From the NCBI GenBank assembly GCA_047621325.1, contig JBLHLT010000010.1, forward strand, positions 1 to 64,000: a DNA stretch of 64,000 nucleotides, read 5' to 3'. The stretch comes from Bermanella sp047621325. Its GTDB lineage: Bacteria > Pseudomonadota > Gammaproteobacteria > Pseudomonadales > Oceanobacteraceae. Below, in pieces: positions 50,950 to 60,040 of this stretch; positions within the stretch are counted from its first letter, which is position 1; each line of letters begins with the position of its first letter. Under the pieces are notes generated by a model. It saw nothing but the letters and a program-made list of their open reading frames with translations. It ran no database searches and was not told where the DNA came from. A program made the position numbers and the translations under genes.

Positions 50950-51978
50950 ATGATAGAAAGTGATCGCTTTGTTAGTGCTAAACACGAAGAAATAATTCAA
51001 ATTGAAACCCCGCAAGATCGCGCGATACGTCCAACCGCCTTGGCCGACTATGAAGGCCAGCCTGCGGTGCGAGAGCAAATGGAGATTTTCATTGGTGCCG
51101 CAAAAGCGCGCCAAGAAGCGCTTGATCATACTTTGATTTTTGGCCCGCCTGGTTTAGGTAAGACCACCTTGGCTAATATTATGGCTAATGAGCTTGGTGT
51201 CAGTATTAAATCCACATCTGGCCCTGTGTTAGAAAAAGCAGGTGATCTTGCCGCGCTGCTAACCAATCTTGAAGAAGGCGATGTTTTGTTTATTGACGAA
51301 ATACATCGCCTAAGTGCATCGGTTGAAGAAGTGTTGTACCCCGCCATGGAAGATTATCAATTAGATATCATGGTCGGCGAAGGCCCTGCCGCGCGATCTA
51401 TTAAAATAGATTTACCCGCATTTACATTAATTGGCGCAACGACTCGAGCAGGGCTATTAACCTCGCCATTACGTGACCGCTTCGGTATCGTTCAGCGTTT
51501 AGAATTCTATAATGTCGAGGACTTAACGGGCATCGTTGGTCGTAGCGCAAATTTATTAGGGGTTGAAGTAGAGGGACATGGCGCCAAAGAAATCGCCATG
51601 CGTTCACGCGGTACGCCCCGTATTGCTAACCGCTTATTACGCCGCGTGCGTGATTACGCTGAAGTAAAAGGCAATGGAATTATTACCCAAGATATGGCGG
51701 ATTTAGCGCTTAACATGCTAAACGTCGATACACACGGTTTAGATCACATGGATCGACGTTTATTGTTGGCCATGATTGAAAAATTTGGCGGCGGCCCAGT
51801 AGGGGTTGATTCGTTAGCCACAGCGATTAGTGAAGAGCGCGATACTATCGAAGACGTATTAGAGCCATACCTTATTCAGCAAGGCTTTATGATGCGAACC
51901 CCAAGAGGGCGCGTGGTAACCGAGCACGCATACACACACTTTGGTCTTACCATGAACTCTACTGACACAAATGAGTGA
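50950..51978 (+). CDS. ruvB: Holliday junction branch-migration ATPase RuvB
   Basis: A 342-residue AAA+ motor. Walker A is FGPPGLGKTTLA, Walker B is LFIDEIHRLS, sensor 1 is LIGATTRAG, the arginine finger lies in SPLRDRFG, and a winged-helix end includes GGGPVGVDSLA. Its last 8 bases overlap the ybgC start. Confidence 0.98.
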   Translation: MIESDRFVSAKHEEIIQIETPQDRAIRPTALADYEGQPAVREQMEIFIGAAKARQEALDHTLIFGPPGLGKTTLANIMANELGVSIKSTSGPVLEKAGDLAALLTNLEEGDVLFIDEIHRLSASVEEVLYPAMEDYQLDIMVGEGPAARSIKIDLPAFTLIGATTRAGLLTSPLRDRFGIVQRLEFYNVEDLTGIVGRSANLLGVEVEGHGAKEIAMRSRGTPRIANRLLRRVRDYAEVKGNGIITQDMADLALNMLNVDTHGLDHMDRRLLLAMIEKFGGGPVGVDSLATAISEERDTIEDVLEPYLIQQGFMMRTPRGRVVTEHAYTHFGLTMNSTDTNE

Positions 51979-52393
51979 ATTTAATTGGCCTGTACGGGTG
52001 TATTTTGAAGATACCGATGCCGGAGGTATTGTTTATCACGCGCGTTACTTGTATTTTCTCGAACGTGCGCGTACCGAGTGGTTACGTGAGCTTGGGTTTA
52101 ATCAATCTATATTAAAACAGCAAAATGTATTGTTTGTTGTTAGGGATATGGCCATTAAATGGCAAAAGCCCGCTTTGCTAGATGACGCATTAAATATCAG
52201 CGTAAAAGTAGTGCAGGTTAAAAAAGCCTCATTAAAAATGCAGCAAAGTATTACCACACAAAGCGAACAAAAATTACAAGCCGATGTCACTATTGCTTGT
52301 ATTAATGCGACTAATAAAAAACCAATGGCTATTCCACAGGCCATTTTAGACCTCATTACGATCGGTGGTGAGAAAGGAGTTAAGTGTGAATGA
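51971..52393 (+). CDS. ybgC: Acyl-CoA thioesterase of the Tol-Pal system
   Basis: A 140-residue hotdog-fold thioesterase. The active-site segment is FEDTDAGGIVYHARYLYFLERARTEWL, with the conserved Asp and the Tyr-His pair. It overlaps ruvB by 8 bases and the start of tolQ by 8 bases, the usual first gene of the tol-pal operon. Confidence 0.95.
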   Translation: MSEFNWPVRVYFEDTDAGGIVYHARYLYFLERARTEWLRELGFNQSILKQQNVLFVVRDMAIKWQKPALLDDALNISVKVVQVKKASLKMQQSITTQSEQKLQADVTIACINATNKKPMAIPQAILDLITIGGEKGVKCE

Positions 52394-53120
52394 ATCCATG
52401 ACCTTATGGTCTTTAATTTCAAATGCCAGTTGGGTTGTTCAGTGTGTCATGCTGATCCTAATGGCGGCTGTATTTGCATCGTGGATGATTATTATCCAGC
52501 GTCAGCGTGTATTAAACGCCGCAAAAAACAGCTTTGATAAGTTTGAAGATCGTTTTTGGTCTGGCATGGATCTAAGTCAGCTATACAAAGAAATCAACCA
52601 AGAGCCACCGGCTTTTGGTGTTGAAAATATTTTCACCGCAGGCTTTCGTGAATTTAGTCGCTTGCGTCAACAAAGCAGCGCCGACCCAGAAGCCGTAATG
52701 GAAGGCACTCAGCGCGCGATGCGAGTGGCAACTACCCGTGAATCTGAATTATTAGAATTGCATTTACCGTTTTTGGCAACGGTGGGTTCGACCAGCCCAT
52801 ATGTGGGTTTATTTGGTACGGTTTGGGGGATTATGAACAGTTTTAGAGGACTGGCTAATGTGCACCAAGCGACGTTAGCAACGGTGGCACCTGGTATTGC
52901 TGAGGCATTGATTGCAACGGCGATTGGTTTGTTTGCGGCTATCCCTGCGGTTATTTTTTATAACCGCTTTACCACCAAGGTTGATCAGGTGATTAGTCGC
53001 TATGAAACCTTTGGTGAAGAATTCATTAGTATTCTGCATCGCCAAGTGTATAAGAAAAATAAAGTGGTGCCGGAAACCCCAGTACCCCCTGTTTCTGCAA
53101 CGGTAGATAAAAATGGCTAG
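52386..53120 (+). CDS. tolQ: Tol-Pal system inner-membrane protein TolQ
   Basis: A 244-residue proton-channel subunit, MotA/TolQ/ExbB family. Three transmembrane segments are seen: the first near VVQCVMLILMAAVFASWMII, the other two within FLATVGSTSPYVGLFGTVWGIM and AEALIATAIGLFAAIPAVIFY. The start chosen is GTG at 52386, 7 bases after AAGGAG, matching the E. coli N-terminus. A GTG further upstream at 52365 would lie before this ribosome site. Confidence 0.95.
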   Translation: MNESMTLWSLISNASWVVQCVMLILMAAVFASWMIIIQRQRVLNAAKNSFDKFEDRFWSGMDLSQLYKEINQEPPAFGVENIFTAGFREFSRLRQQSSADPEAVMEGTQRAMRVATTRESELLELHLPFLATVGSTSPYVGLFGTVWGIMNSFRGLANVHQATLATVAPGIAEALIATAIGLFAAIPAVIFYNRFTTKVDQVISRYETFGEEFISILHRQVYKKNKVVPETPVPPVSATVDKNG

Positions 53121-53541
53121 GCAGAAACGTCGTCCAATTGCTGAAATGAACGTGGTGCCTTACATAGATGTTATGTTGGTGTTGCTGGTTATTTTTATGA
53201 TTACAGCACCTCAATTGACTCAAGGTGTACGAGTGGATTTGCCGCAAGTTGCAAGTGAGCCAATTAAATCAGATAAAAACAAAGTGCCCTTAATTGTGAC
53301 TATTAAAGATAATGGTCAATACATTCTTGAGCGTGGGCGAGAAGAAGATAAAGCGGTTAACCTCGAATATGTGCAAAAATATGTGACCAAAATCTTAAAG
53401 CAACAGCCTGATACCGATGTACTTGTCCGCGGTGATCAAGCCGTTGCGTACGGTAAAGTCATTGCACTTATGAGTACCTTACAGGCAGCGGGTGCAAAAG
53501 GCGTTGGTTTGGTGACGGAAGCACCGGAGCCCGGTCGCTAA
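53113..53541 (+). CDS. tolR: Tol-Pal system protein TolR
   Basis: A 142-residue protein with a single N-terminal transmembrane helix containing the proton-path aspartate (VVPYIDVMLVLLVIFM) and a periplasmic domain. It is 8 bases inside the end of tolQ and touches tolA by one base. Confidence 0.96.
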   Translation: MARQKRRPIAEMNVVPYIDVMLVLLVIFMITAPQLTQGVRVDLPQVASEPIKSDKNKVPLIVTIKDNGQYILERGREEDKAVNLEYVQKYVTKILKQQPDTDVLVRGDQAVAYGKVIALMSTLQAAGAKGVGLVTEAPEPGR

Positions 53542-54266
53542 TGCAATTGCACTTTACGGATCCAACCAGTTTTAAGATTCCAATGATGGGTTCTGGTTTA
53601 ATCATTGCTGTTTTGATGTTTCTATTGAGTAATCAGTGGATTGGCGAAGAAGAGCAGGTAATAAAAAGGCCGCAGCATATTGCAGCGCGCATTGTTCAAC
53701 TTAACGAGCCAAAACCGAAAGCAGCACCGGTGAAGCAGGCCCAAAAACCTGCACCCCAAAAAAATAAGCCCGTTGTAAAGGCAGCGCCTAAACCAATTAA
53801 AAAAGTAGAGCCAAAACCTGAAGTAGTGGTGAAAAAAGCAGATGTGCCGGATAAACCATTACCTTTGCCGGGGCTTGATTTTTTAGAGGCGCTTGAGAAA
53901 GAAGAAGCTCTAAGTGCGAAAACAGAAGCCAAGCAAAAAGAAGAACAGGCTAAACAAGCATTGCATGATCAGCAGCAGGTGGCTGATTACAGTAGCCAAA
54001 TTAACGCCCTGATTCAATCTGTATGGCGTTTTCCTCCCAGTGCGAAGCATGACGAAGAAGTTGTTTTGCGGGTTTACCTTGTGCCAACGGGTGAGGTGAC
54101 AGAAGTGCTGTTGTTGCAATCTAGTGGCAATGACGCGTTAGATAGAAGTGCAGAGCAAGCGGTATGGAAGGTGGGGAACTTTCCAGTGCCCAAGGATGCC
54201 GTATTATTTGAAAAACAATTTAGACAAATCGTATTAAAACTAAAACCGGAAAATGCTCGATTATGA
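53541..54266 (+). CDS. tolA: Tol-Pal system protein TolA
   Basis: A 241-residue protein. One transmembrane helix (MGSGLIIAVLMFLLS, about 16-30) anchors a Pro/Lys-rich linker (about 45-105), a short charged helix (EALEKEEALSAKTEAKQKEEQAKQ) and the C-terminal TolA domain III (SSQINALIQSVWRFP and the TonB-like VLLLQSSGNDALDRSAEQAV). It is much shorter than E. coli TolA (421 residues); the long helical domain II is cut to about 40 residues. Confidence 0.93.
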   Translation: MQLHFTDPTSFKIPMMGSGLIIAVLMFLLSNQWIGEEEQVIKRPQHIAARIVQLNEPKPKAAPVKQAQKPAPQKNKPVVKAAPKPIKKVEPKPEVVVKKADVPDKPLPLPGLDFLEALEKEEALSAKTEAKQKEEQAKQALHDQQQVADYSSQINALIQSVWRFPPSAKHDEEVVLRVYLVPTGEVTEVLLLQSSGNDALDRSAEQAVWKVGNFPVPKDAVLFEKQFRQIVLKLKPENARL

Positions 54267-55552
54267 TGCGTAGATCGCTTTTTATAGTTAGTTTGCTGTT
54301 CAGTGTGTTTGCTAAAGCTGAATTGACCATTGAAATTACTCAAGGTATTGCCACCGCAATTCCTATATCCGTAGTGCCATTTCAAGTGTCTTCATTGTCA
54401 TCACCTGGTGCAGAGGTTGATGCAGTCTTGCGCAATGACTTAGAACGTTCGGGTCATTTTGGCGTGCTTGCGCCTAAAGATATGTTGAGTCACCCGCATA
54501 CCGAAGGGGATTTGTATTTTCGTGATTGGCGTTTACTTAAACAAGAATACGTTGTAATGGGCGTTATTACTGATTTGCCAGGTGGTTTGTATCAAGTTCG
54601 ATATCAGTTATTTGATGTTTTTAATGAACGTGAATTACTAACACAAACCTTAAAGGGCACCCAAGCGCAGTTACGGGATGTAGCTCACCGAATAAGCGAT
54701 GCTATATATGAACAGCTAACCGGTATTCGGGGTGCTTTTTCAACACAGATTGCTTATGTCACCACAAACCCTGAACGTACTCGCTTTAATTTGTCGATAG
54801 CGGACAGTGATGGCGCAAGAGAGAAAATAATTTTAACGTCCAAATACTCTATTTTTTCACCTTCATGGGCACCTGACGGCAAGCGCATTGCTTATGTCAT
54901 GCTCGAAGATTCGGGCAGTAAGGTTTATATCCAAGACATTACGACAGGTAAAAAACAGCTTATTAGTGCTAATAAGGGTTTGAATAGTGCGCCTTCTTTT
55001 TCGCCTGATGGTAAAAAGCTGGCTTTAACGCTTTCAAAAGACGGTAATCCAGAGATTTATGTGGTTGACCTTACGACGCGTACTTGGTTACGGGTTACGA
55101 ATCATTATGGTATTGATACAGAACCAAACTGGATGCCGGACGGCAAACATATTATTTTCACCAGTGGACGCAGTGGTAATCCGCAAATTTATCGTAAGAA
55201 TCTCGAATCGGGATATATTGAAAGACTGACTTTTGAGGGTAATTACAATGCTCGTGCTCGATTGGCACAAGATGGTCGATTTTTAGTTTTGGTGCATCAA
55301 TCTCAACAAGGCGGTGATTTTCATATCGCTTCTTTAGATTTAACGAGAGGTTTGTTGCAAATATTGAGTTCCGACACATATCTTGATGAATCACCTAGTG
55401 TTTCTCCAAATGGAGTTATGGTAATGTATGCCGCAAAGCATAATAGGCGAAGTATTTTGGCCGCTGTATCGGTCGATGGCGATGTTAAGTTCTTAGTTCC
55501 CTCTAAAAGTGGTGACGTAAGAGAACCAGCATGGGGCCCGTATTTAAATTAA
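54263..55552 (+). CDS. tolB: Tol-Pal system beta-propeller protein TolB
   Basis: A 429-residue periplasmic protein. The signal peptide is SLFIVSLLFSVFAKA. An N-terminal alpha/beta domain is followed by a six-blade propeller with repeats such as FSPSWAPDGKRIAYV, SAPSFSPDGKKLALT and TEPNWMPDGKHIIFT. It links TolA and Pal. It overlaps tolA by 4 bases. Confidence 0.97.
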   Translation: MMRRSLFIVSLLFSVFAKAELTIEITQGIATAIPISVVPFQVSSLSSPGAEVDAVLRNDLERSGHFGVLAPKDMLSHPHTEGDLYFRDWRLLKQEYVVMGVITDLPGGLYQVRYQLFDVFNERELLTQTLKGTQAQLRDVAHRISDAIYEQLTGIRGAFSTQIAYVTTNPERTRFNLSIADSDGAREKIILTSKYSIFSPSWAPDGKRIAYVMLEDSGSKVYIQDITTGKKQLISANKGLNSAPSFSPDGKKLALTLSKDGNPEIYVVDLTTRTWLRVTNHYGIDTEPNWMPDGKHIIFTSGRSGNPQIYRKNLESGYIERLTFEGNYNARARLAQDGRFLVLVHQSQQGGDFHIASLDLTRGLLQILSSDTYLDESPSVSPNGVMVMYAAKHNRRSILAAVSVDGDVKFLVPSKSGDVREPAWGPYLN

Positions 55553-55577
55553 CAACACATTAAAATAAGGTAAAACA

Positions 55578-56111
55578 ATGCAAAACTTGGGAAAAATTTT
55601 CGCAGTATCTCTTCTTTCTCTTGCTATCGTAGGTTGCGCGAGCAGCGGTGGTACTACAGACGAAGCAGCAACAACTGACACATCAGTAGAAGAGAGCCAA
55701 ACTCAAGCCGTTCCTGGTTCTCCAGGTCTTGATGTTGTAACTGAAGAGCAAGCAACTATGGCTGCTAATCCGTTACTTGAACAAACGGTTGTTTATTTCG
55801 GCTATGACCGTTCTGAGATTCGTCCAGAATTTAAAGATATTCTAAATGCACACGCGCAATACTTAGTGGCTAATCCACAAGCAAGCGTTGCACTAGAAGG
55901 TCATTGTGACGAGCGCGGTACAGTTGAATACAACCTTGCTCTAGGTGAGCGTCGTGCAAACACGGTTAAGCGTTACTTAGTTGTTCAGGGTGTAAACCCA
56001 AGCCAACTTGAAAGCGTAAGCTTCGGTGAAGAGCGTCCAGCAATGGTTGGTTCTGACGATTCAGCATGGTCTAAAAACCGTCGTACTGAAATCAACTATC
56101 AAGCACGTTAA
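55578..56111 (+). CDS. pal: Peptidoglycan-associated lipoprotein Pal
   Basis: A 177-residue outer-membrane lipoprotein, acylated at C20 (lipobox AIVGC). A Thr/Ala-rich linker leads to an OmpA-type peptidoglycan-binding domain with VYFGYDRSEI, LEGHCDERGTVEYNLALGERRA and NRRTEINY. It is the outer-membrane anchor of the Tol-Pal complex. Confidence 0.97.
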   Translation: MQNLGKIFAVSLLSLAIVGCASSGGTTDEAATTDTSVEESQTQAVPGSPGLDVVTEEQATMAANPLLEQTVVYFGYDRSEIRPEFKDILNAHAQYLVANPQASVALEGHCDERGTVEYNLALGERRANTVKRYLVVQGVNPSQLESVSFGEERPAMVGSDDSAWSKNRRTEINYQAR

Positions 56112-56866
56112 TGTTTAATTTAGCATCTTTCAAATGGGCTCCTTTGGCACTTTGTGCCATTGGAGCTGGTTTTGTAAATGCTGAAACTTGGTCGTCTCTG
56201 GATAATGCCAGAGCGGTCCCAGTTAATTCAGTTGCCCAAACATCTGCACCTGTCGCCAGTAATAAACCCTCTGCAGGCTTAAGTCCTGCTGCTAGTCAGT
56301 TACTTTTCTCTGAAATTGAAATGCTCAAAGAAGAAATTCAAAGTCTTCGCTCTACTGTTGAAGAGCAGGGGTATGAGCTAAATAAATTAAAGGCTGAACA
56401 GAAGCAGCGATATTTAGATCTTGATCGAAGAATGACTCAGATGCTGCAAGGCCAAAGTGTATCTGTCACGCCATCGGCTAGCACGCCTGAAAATGGTGAT
56501 GAAGAGTACGATGCAGCGCTTTCATTAATGAAACAGCGTAAGTTAGATGAAGCTGCTCTGAAGTTTAAATCTTTTTTACAGGGGTTTCCTAGGAGTGAGT
56601 TAGCGGTTAACGGTTATTATTGGCTAGGTCAGATCTATTATAATCAAGGTAATCTTGAAGAGGCTCGTAAGGCATTCAAGATTGTTGTTAATCAGTATCC
56701 TGACCACCAAAAAACACCAGACTCTACCTATAAGTTAGGTGTTGTTTTGCATCGACTAGGTGATACCGCTCAAAGTAAGACTCTTTTGCAGTCAGTTGTA
56801 AATAAATTTTCAGATTCAGCATCTGCTCGCTTTGCCTCTAAATACCTTAAAGATAATTTCAAATAA
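56111..56866 (+). CDS. cpoB: Cell division coordinator CpoB (YbgF)
   Basis: A 251-residue periplasmic protein. It has a signal peptide ending about FVNA, then a trimerising coiled coil (about 60-110, EIEMLKEEIQSLRSTVEEQ) and C-terminal TPR repeats (EEYDAALSLMKQRKLDEA, YYWLGQIYYNQGNLEEARKAF). It couples Tol function with peptidoglycan synthesis. The ATG overlaps the pal stop codon by one base. Confidence 0.95.
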   Translation: MFNLASFKWAPLALCAIGAGFVNAETWSSLDNARAVPVNSVAQTSAPVASNKPSAGLSPAASQLLFSEIEMLKEEIQSLRSTVEEQGYELNKLKAEQKQRYLDLDRRMTQMLQGQSVSVTPSASTPENGDEEYDAALSLMKQRKLDEAALKFKSFLQGFPRSELAVNGYYWLGQIYYNQGNLEEARKAFKIVVNQYPDHQKTPDSTYKLGVVLHRLGDTAQSKTLLQSVVNKFSDSASARFASKYLKDNFK

Positions 56867-57020
56867 CGCTTTTGCGTATTTTTGTGCTGATTTCTACTTG
56901 TGTCATTGCTGTATTGTGTCGATATTTTTTCTGTATGTTCATTCCTCTTAGCTTTACCTTCTCTGTAGCCCTTTAAATATAAGGGGTGCAAAATAAATAA
57001 GAAAATAATCGCGTAAGGGG

Positions 57021-57048
57021 TTGTTTTATATCTGAAAAATAGTATTAT
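57021..57048 (+). promoter_or_regulatory. Promoter candidate of the first tRNA-Lys gene
   Basis: TTGTTT (57021-57026), 16 bases, then TATTAT (57043-57048) and a GC-rich stretch (GCGCCCGC) before the tRNA, as in stable-RNA promoters. Confidence 0.55.
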
Positions 57049-57063
57049 TTGCGCCCGCTTTGG

Positions 57064-57139
57064 GGGTCGTTAGCTCAGTTGGTAGAGCAGTTGACTTTTA
57101 ATCAATTGGTCGCTGGTTCGAATCCAGCACGACCCACCA
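57064..57139 (+). tRNA. tRNA-Lys (anticodon TTT), copy 1
   Basis: A 76-base tRNA. The acceptor arm GGGTCGT pairs with ACGACCC and encoded CCA follows. The D arm is TAGCTCAGTTGGTAGAGC, the anticodon loop is CTTTTAA with TTT, and the T arm is CTGGTTCGAATCCAG. It is identical to the second copy 75 bases downstream. Confidence 0.98.
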
Positions 57140-57173
57140 AAGCGAACTTAGCGTAGTTAAGTTATTGAATTTG

Positions 57174-57201
57174 TTGACAAAAGATAATTTCAATGTAGAA
57201 T
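57174..57201 (+). promoter_or_regulatory. Promoter of the second tRNA-Lys gene
   Basis: TTGACA (57174-57179), 16-base spacer, TAGAAT (57196-57201), then the GC-rich discriminator CGCACCGAGC. This is a near-consensus sigma70 promoter with the discriminator typical of stringently controlled stable RNA genes. Confidence 0.82.
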
Positions 57202-57214
57202 ACGCACCGAGCTT

Positions 57215-57290
57215 GGGTCGTTAGCTCAGTTGGTAGAGCAGTTGACTTTTAATCAATTGGTCGCTGGTTCGAATCCAGCACGACCCACCA
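57215..57290 (+). tRNA. tRNA-Lys (anticodon TTT), copy 2
   Basis: Same 76-base sequence as copy 1, with CCA encoded. It has its own promoter in the spacer and is followed by a terminator. Confidence 0.98.
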
Positions 57291-57296
57291 TTATTT

Positions 57297-57330
57297 AAAA
57301 AGGCAGAGTATATTTACTCTGCCTTTTTTA
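57297..57330 (+). terminator. Terminator after the tRNA-Lys pair
   Basis: AGGCAGAGTA (57301-57310) pairs with TACTCTGCCT (57315-57324) around TATT, with an A-run before and a T-run after. Confidence 0.92.
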
Positions 57331-57433
57331 TTTGTGCTAAAGAATTTAATTGTTCAGCCAAACAGCTTTTTAGCAAAGTTATGCTTGTGTTAAAATACTG
57401 GGCTGCTTATCTAACACAGATGTATTTTCCGAT

Positions 57434-58513
57434 ATGACACAGTCAACCATCGCTACCGATCAAGCAGTTCATGCTTGGGTACAAGATCATTTAGAGCACG
57501 GTGTTCAGCAAGAAATGGATGCTGAGCAAATGTCTGCTTACGTAAAGCGTATCAAACAATTACTGATTGAGAAAAACGCTGTTCTTGTCGCTCATTATTA
57601 TACAGACCCTATTATTCAAGCGCTTGCTGATGAAACCGGTGGTTGCGTTGCAGACTCGTTAGAAATGGCGCGTTTTGGTCGTGATCATAGTGCTCAGACT
57701 CTTGTTGTGGCGGGTGTCAAATTCATGGGTGAAACGGCTAAAATTTTAAGCCCTGAAAAAACCGTTCTTATGCCGACTCTAGAAGCTACTTGTTCGTTGG
57801 ACATAGGTTGTCCTGTTGGTGAATTTAGTGCTTTTTGTGATCAGCACCCAGACCGTAAGGTTGTGGTGTATGCAAACACTTCTGTAGAGGTGAAAGCGAG
57901 AGCCGACTGGGTCGTTACTTCAAGTATTGCGCTTGAGATTGTCCAAGAGCTGATGGACCAAGGTGAGAAAATCATCTGGGGTCCAGATCAGCACCTAGGG
58001 AACTATATTCAGCGCATGACGGGCGCCGACATGTTGATGTGGAATGGTTCGTGTATTGTGCATGAAGAATTTAAGGCGAAAGGTCTTGAGGACCTCAAAA
58101 AGGTCTACCCAGAGGCGGCTGTACTGGTTCACCCTGAATCGCCAGAGCCTGTAGTGAAGATCGCGGATGTGGTTGGTAGTACCTCGCAAATTATTAAAGC
58201 TGCGCAAACGATGGATAACACCACATTTATAGTTGCGACCGATAAAGCCATCTTTTATAAGATGCAGCAAATGGCCCCAGGTAAGACGTTCATTGAAGCG
58301 CCGACAGGCGGCACAGGTGCAAGCTGTAAAAGTTGCGCGCATTGCCCTTGGATGGCGATGAACAGGTTGGGCAACTTAGAGTCTTGTTTAGATCAGGGTC
58401 TTAATGCTGTTGAGGTGCCTGATGAAATTGCGGCTAAGGCGATGATTTCTTTGAATCGTATGCTTGATTTTGCAAAAGAGCATGGTGTGCAGGCTCAGGG
58501 TCGTCGATTCTAG
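57434..58513 (+). CDS. nadA: Quinolinate synthase
   Basis: A 359-residue 4Fe-4S enzyme joining iminoaspartate and dihydroxyacetone phosphate to quinolinate for NAD synthesis. The cluster cysteines are C120 (EATCSLD), C207 (NGSCIVHE) and C304 (CAHCPW), each seven residues after the E. coli positions 113, 200 and 297. AHYYTDP is conserved at the active site. It stands alone downstream of the tRNA genes. Confidence 0.97.
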   Translation: MTQSTIATDQAVHAWVQDHLEHGVQQEMDAEQMSAYVKRIKQLLIEKNAVLVAHYYTDPIIQALADETGGCVADSLEMARFGRDHSAQTLVVAGVKFMGETAKILSPEKTVLMPTLEATCSLDIGCPVGEFSAFCDQHPDRKVVVYANTSVEVKARADWVVTSSIALEIVQELMDQGEKIIWGPDQHLGNYIQRMTGADMLMWNGSCIVHEEFKAKGLEDLKKVYPEAAVLVHPESPEPVVKIADVVGSTSQIIKAAQTMDNTTFIVATDKAIFYKMQQMAPGKTFIEAPTGGTGASCKSCAHCPWMAMNRLGNLESCLDQGLNAVEVPDEIAAKAMISLNRMLDFAKEHGVQAQGRRF

Positions 58514-58521
58514 TGTTTGAT

Positions 58522-58555
58522 GTAAAAATGACTTAAAACTTTAAGTCATTTTTAC
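58522..58555. terminator. Bidirectional terminator between nadA and bepA
   Basis: GTAAAAATGACTTAA (58522-58536) pairs with TTAAGTCATTTTTAC (58541-58555). It overlaps the stop codon of the minus-strand gene. Confidence 0.75.
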
Positions 58556-59960
58556 TGTTTGATATTTCTCTAGCGCGCTGTTCAATGCGCGCAGATAGTA
58601 AAAAATTCCCTTTTGATAATTCCAATGCTGTTTTCAACTGCTGTAATGCTTTTTTGTTTTGCCCTGTCAGAAACAAAAATTCAGCCCTTGCTTGATGTAG
58701 TGCTATTTTATTGTCCGCTTTGCCTTGTGCTTCTGAAAGCTGCTGCCAAATGTATGGGTCATTCGGTCGTATTCTTGAATGGCTTTGTAAAACATCTGCG
58801 GCATCGTGGTATTGCTCGGTGTCCATTAGCATCTCAACGTAGTTCATGGTGAGAGGGTGGTTGTCTGGGTTAAGGCTGAGTTGCTCTTTGATGTGGTTAA
58901 TCGCCTCTTGCTTTTTATCTGTTTGAAAGAGTATTCGAGCATACAAGGTTTGATAGCTAATGCGCTGCGAGTCGTCCTCAAGCAGGGTTTGAATGTGAGA
59001 AAGCGCGCTCTCATATTGCTTTTGCTCGGTCAATAATAAGGCTAATGCATAGTGGGTAATTTTTATTTGCTGTTCATCGTCTAACTTTTTAAGTTGGCTT
59101 TTAAAATGGGCTAAGTTATGGCTTTGTTTCTTATACTGCAAAAGTGTATAGGTGCGCATGAGTTGATATTCAATGTCTTCTGGGAATGATTTAATTTTCA
59201 TTGCATCAACACGGCCTGCAGCATCACTGATTCGGTTTTCTGTAACTGGGTGGGTTAGCAAAAACTCAGGCGGGCGTTCGCTGTATTTGTGTGCTTCGTA
59301 CATTTGGCGAAACATATCTGGCATGCCGTGAGGGTCTAGCTCTGCGCTTACTAGGGTGTGCATGCCTAAACGGTCTGCTTCGCGCTCCCAGTCTCGGCTG
59401 TAATTTAATGACCATTGTGTTGCTGCGGCTTGGCTGGTCATTAGTCCAGCAAAGCCTGCTTCAGTGTTATTGGTGGCAAGTAACATGATGCTGCCAAGTA
59501 GTGTGGCTAGTGCAATCGGCGTTTGCTTGCGGCTTTCATCAATTTGGCGTGCAAAGTGGCGCTGGCTAAGATGAGCCAGTTCGTGTGCGAGTACGGCTGC
59601 AAATTGCGCTTCGGTTTTAGCGTGTAAGAATAAGCCGGCATTAATGCCAATGACGCCACCGGGGACGGCAAAAGCATTTAATTGATTGTTGTCTAAAATG
59701 ATTATTTCAAGTCGGCGATCGCTTACTTGGCTATGGCTTGCAAGCCGGTAAATAAGGTTTTCAGTGTATTCGGTGAGTTCAGCGTAATGGAGTGAGGAGA
59801 CTTGTGATCTTAAATTGCGAAGCCATGCGCGACCTAGGGCATGCTCTTGTTCAATGGATATTAGTCCAGAAGATGCATCGCCTAGGCTTGGCAGCTCATT
59901 GTTAGCGCTAAGGCTTGGAAAGCTCACGACGAGCATTAAGCAGGCTAGAATGAAGGGCAT
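58533..59960 (-). CDS. bepA: M48-family periplasmic metalloprotease with TPR domain (BepA-like)
   Basis: A 475-residue periplasmic protein of the BepA/YfgC type, which checks outer-membrane protein assembly. The signal peptide is PFILACLMLVVSFPSLSA. The zinc motif is H126-E127-L-A-H130, and the third ligand is in DWEREADRLGM. From about residue 260 onward the chain is TPR repeats (YESALSHIQTLLEDDS, QYHDAADVLQSHSRIRPNDP). Length is close to E. coli BepA (487). Confidence 0.92.
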   Translation of the reverse strand: MPFILACLMLVVSFPSLSANNELPSLGDASSGLISIEQEHALGRAWLRNLRSQVSSLHYAELTEYTENLIYRLASHSQVSDRRLEIIILDNNQLNAFAVPGGVIGINAGLFLHAKTEAQFAAVLAHELAHLSQRHFARQIDESRKQTPIALATLLGSIMLLATNNTEAGFAGLMTSQAAATQWSLNYSRDWEREADRLGMHTLVSAELDPHGMPDMFRQMYEAHKYSERPPEFLLTHPVTENRISDAAGRVDAMKIKSFPEDIEYQLMRTYTLLQYKKQSHNLAHFKSQLKKLDDEQQIKITHYALALLLTEQKQYESALSHIQTLLEDDSQRISYQTLYARILFQTDKKQEAINHIKEQLSLNPDNHPLTMNYVEMLMDTEQYHDAADVLQSHSRIRPNDPYIWQQLSEAQGKADNKIALHQARAEFLFLTGQNKKALQQLKTALELSKGNFLLSARIEQRAREISNSKNDLKF

Positions 59961-60040
59961 ATACTTCCTTATAGATTAAGTTCGCCAGTTAAAAGCTTTT
60001 AGAATAATATTAGCTCGAATTCTACTCTTTGGGCGTATAA

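Noticed and set aside
57064..57290. Tandem tRNA-Lys as attachment site of an integrated element
   Set aside because: No integrase, no displaced tRNA fragment and no foreign genes around; both copies are intact and flanked by housekeeping genes.
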